This document shows positions 63,231 to 64,000 of a stretch of DNA of 64,000 nucleotides, piece by piece. Where the stretch lies: NCBI RefSeq assembly GCF_024679245.1, contig NC_090172.1, forward strand, positions 41,028,776-41,092,775, in the 5' to 3' direction. This DNA is from Pseudorasbora parva (Eukaryota; Chordata; Actinopteri; Cypriniformes; Gobionidae). Positions within the stretch are counted from its first letter, which is position 1, and every line of letters begins with the position of its first letter. The notes beneath the pieces are model-generated. The model saw only the letters and a program-made list of their open reading frames with translations, did no database searches and had not been told where the DNA came from. The translations under genes and the position numbers were made by a program.

Positions 63231-64000
63231 CTGCAAAGCACATGCAAAGACAACAAGCTTATAAGTTACGGCAGTTTTTTAAAAATTATATTTAATAAAG
63301 TTTTAGGCTTTTCATATTTATTTGTAGGCTATGTAGGACCTACGTTGTGACATGGACAGAAGGAGAGTGGTCCTTATCAAGTAAATAAGCAAATAAAAAT
63401 TCTAATTCTAAAAATAAGGTTAAAAATGACCGATATTATGATACTAGTGGAAAAACTGAATCTGTGTTTTTGCAATAGAATAGTTTGAATGAATGAACCA
63501 AATGACAAAGTAAACAAGACAACCATACATCAGGCCCTAAGGGAAACTCATAATTATGTAAATAAATATATAACAACACATACATATGTCTAATGACACC
63601 ATGGTATGATATAAGTGAAATACAGATGAGAGTAATTTTAATATTGGACCCTCTAGTACTGACTTAGCTTCATTTTTAAATATGAAACACTTTAGAAGAC
63701 TCCGCCACTTAAACAGGAAGCGGTTGGTGGATGCTTGTAAAATTTCACTCAAAACTGTTTGTAGTTTAGCCTGAAGGAATGTTTAAGCAACAATTTAGGA
63801 TCTAATGAATGAGACTGTGCAATTCAAACTAAAATGAGCTGTGATTCAAACAGATAATAGCCAGAAGGAGAGGAAGTGTTAAATCACCAGTGTCTGATCT
63901 GAATCTTTTTGTGAGATTGACATAACTCATGACTAAAGACTTCATTGTTCTATATGAACTCATGAATAGCCTTTATAGTCTTTAGTTTATTTGTAACATT
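63231..64000 (-). other. coro2b: Upstream coro2b intron running off the right edge
   Basis: A good acceptor (TTTGCAG) abuts the exon at 63230, so this sequence is intronic on the minus strand. No further exon or promoter can be recognised before the window ends. Confidence 0.6.

Overview
The window is vertebrate nuclear DNA, almost certainly from a teleost fish and probably a cyprinid. Two multi-exon protein genes with GT-AG introns read clearly as fish orthologs of human ANP32A and CORO2B. The rest is AT-rich DNA dense in long dinucleotide microsatellites and in repeat families that I recall from cyprinid genomes. The two genes are recognised from their translated exons. The organism call and all repeat-family names come from memory of general features, not from a search.

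Layout. Bases 1-38,500 hold no protein gene that I can support. They are a patchwork of DNA transposons, MITEs, a LINE 3' end, a fold-back element with 660-bp arms (18,908-21,740), a second large inverted repeat with other elements nested in it (27,602-31,583), and twelve dinucleotide tracts of about 75 bp or more. One CpG-rich, CCAAT-rich block at 15.07-15.36 kb looks like a leftward promoter with a non-coding first exon. A 1.9-kb element at 9,236-11,154 has an exact 8-bp target-site duplication and contains a THAP zinc-finger first exon. Bases 38,500-42,400 are the CpG-rich promoter and first-intron region of anp32a.

anp32a runs rightward from 40,324 to 46,024 in seven coding exons, giving a complete 254-residue protein. 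Its third intron carries a 2.2-kb repeat. coro2b runs leftward from 63,230 to 49,738 in eleven exons, giving 491 residues from the first methionine seen. A short upstream first exon is expected beyond the right edge. The two genes are convergent (tail to tail), the same arrangement as human CORO2B-ANP32A on 15q23, so this is an old conserved neighbourhood. They are not known to act in one pathway: ANP32A is an acidic nuclear histone chaperone and phosphatase inhibitor, and coronin 2B is an actin-binding WD40 protein.

The points most worth a second look are the THAP exon inside an element with an 8-bp duplication, the TA-flanked 1.4-kb element that carries its own apparent two-exon transcription unit and whose empty site is preserved in the facing arm of the inverted repeat, the fold-back element with 29-bp repeats in its arms, and the microsatellite-encoded Asn/Ser tail of coronin 2B.
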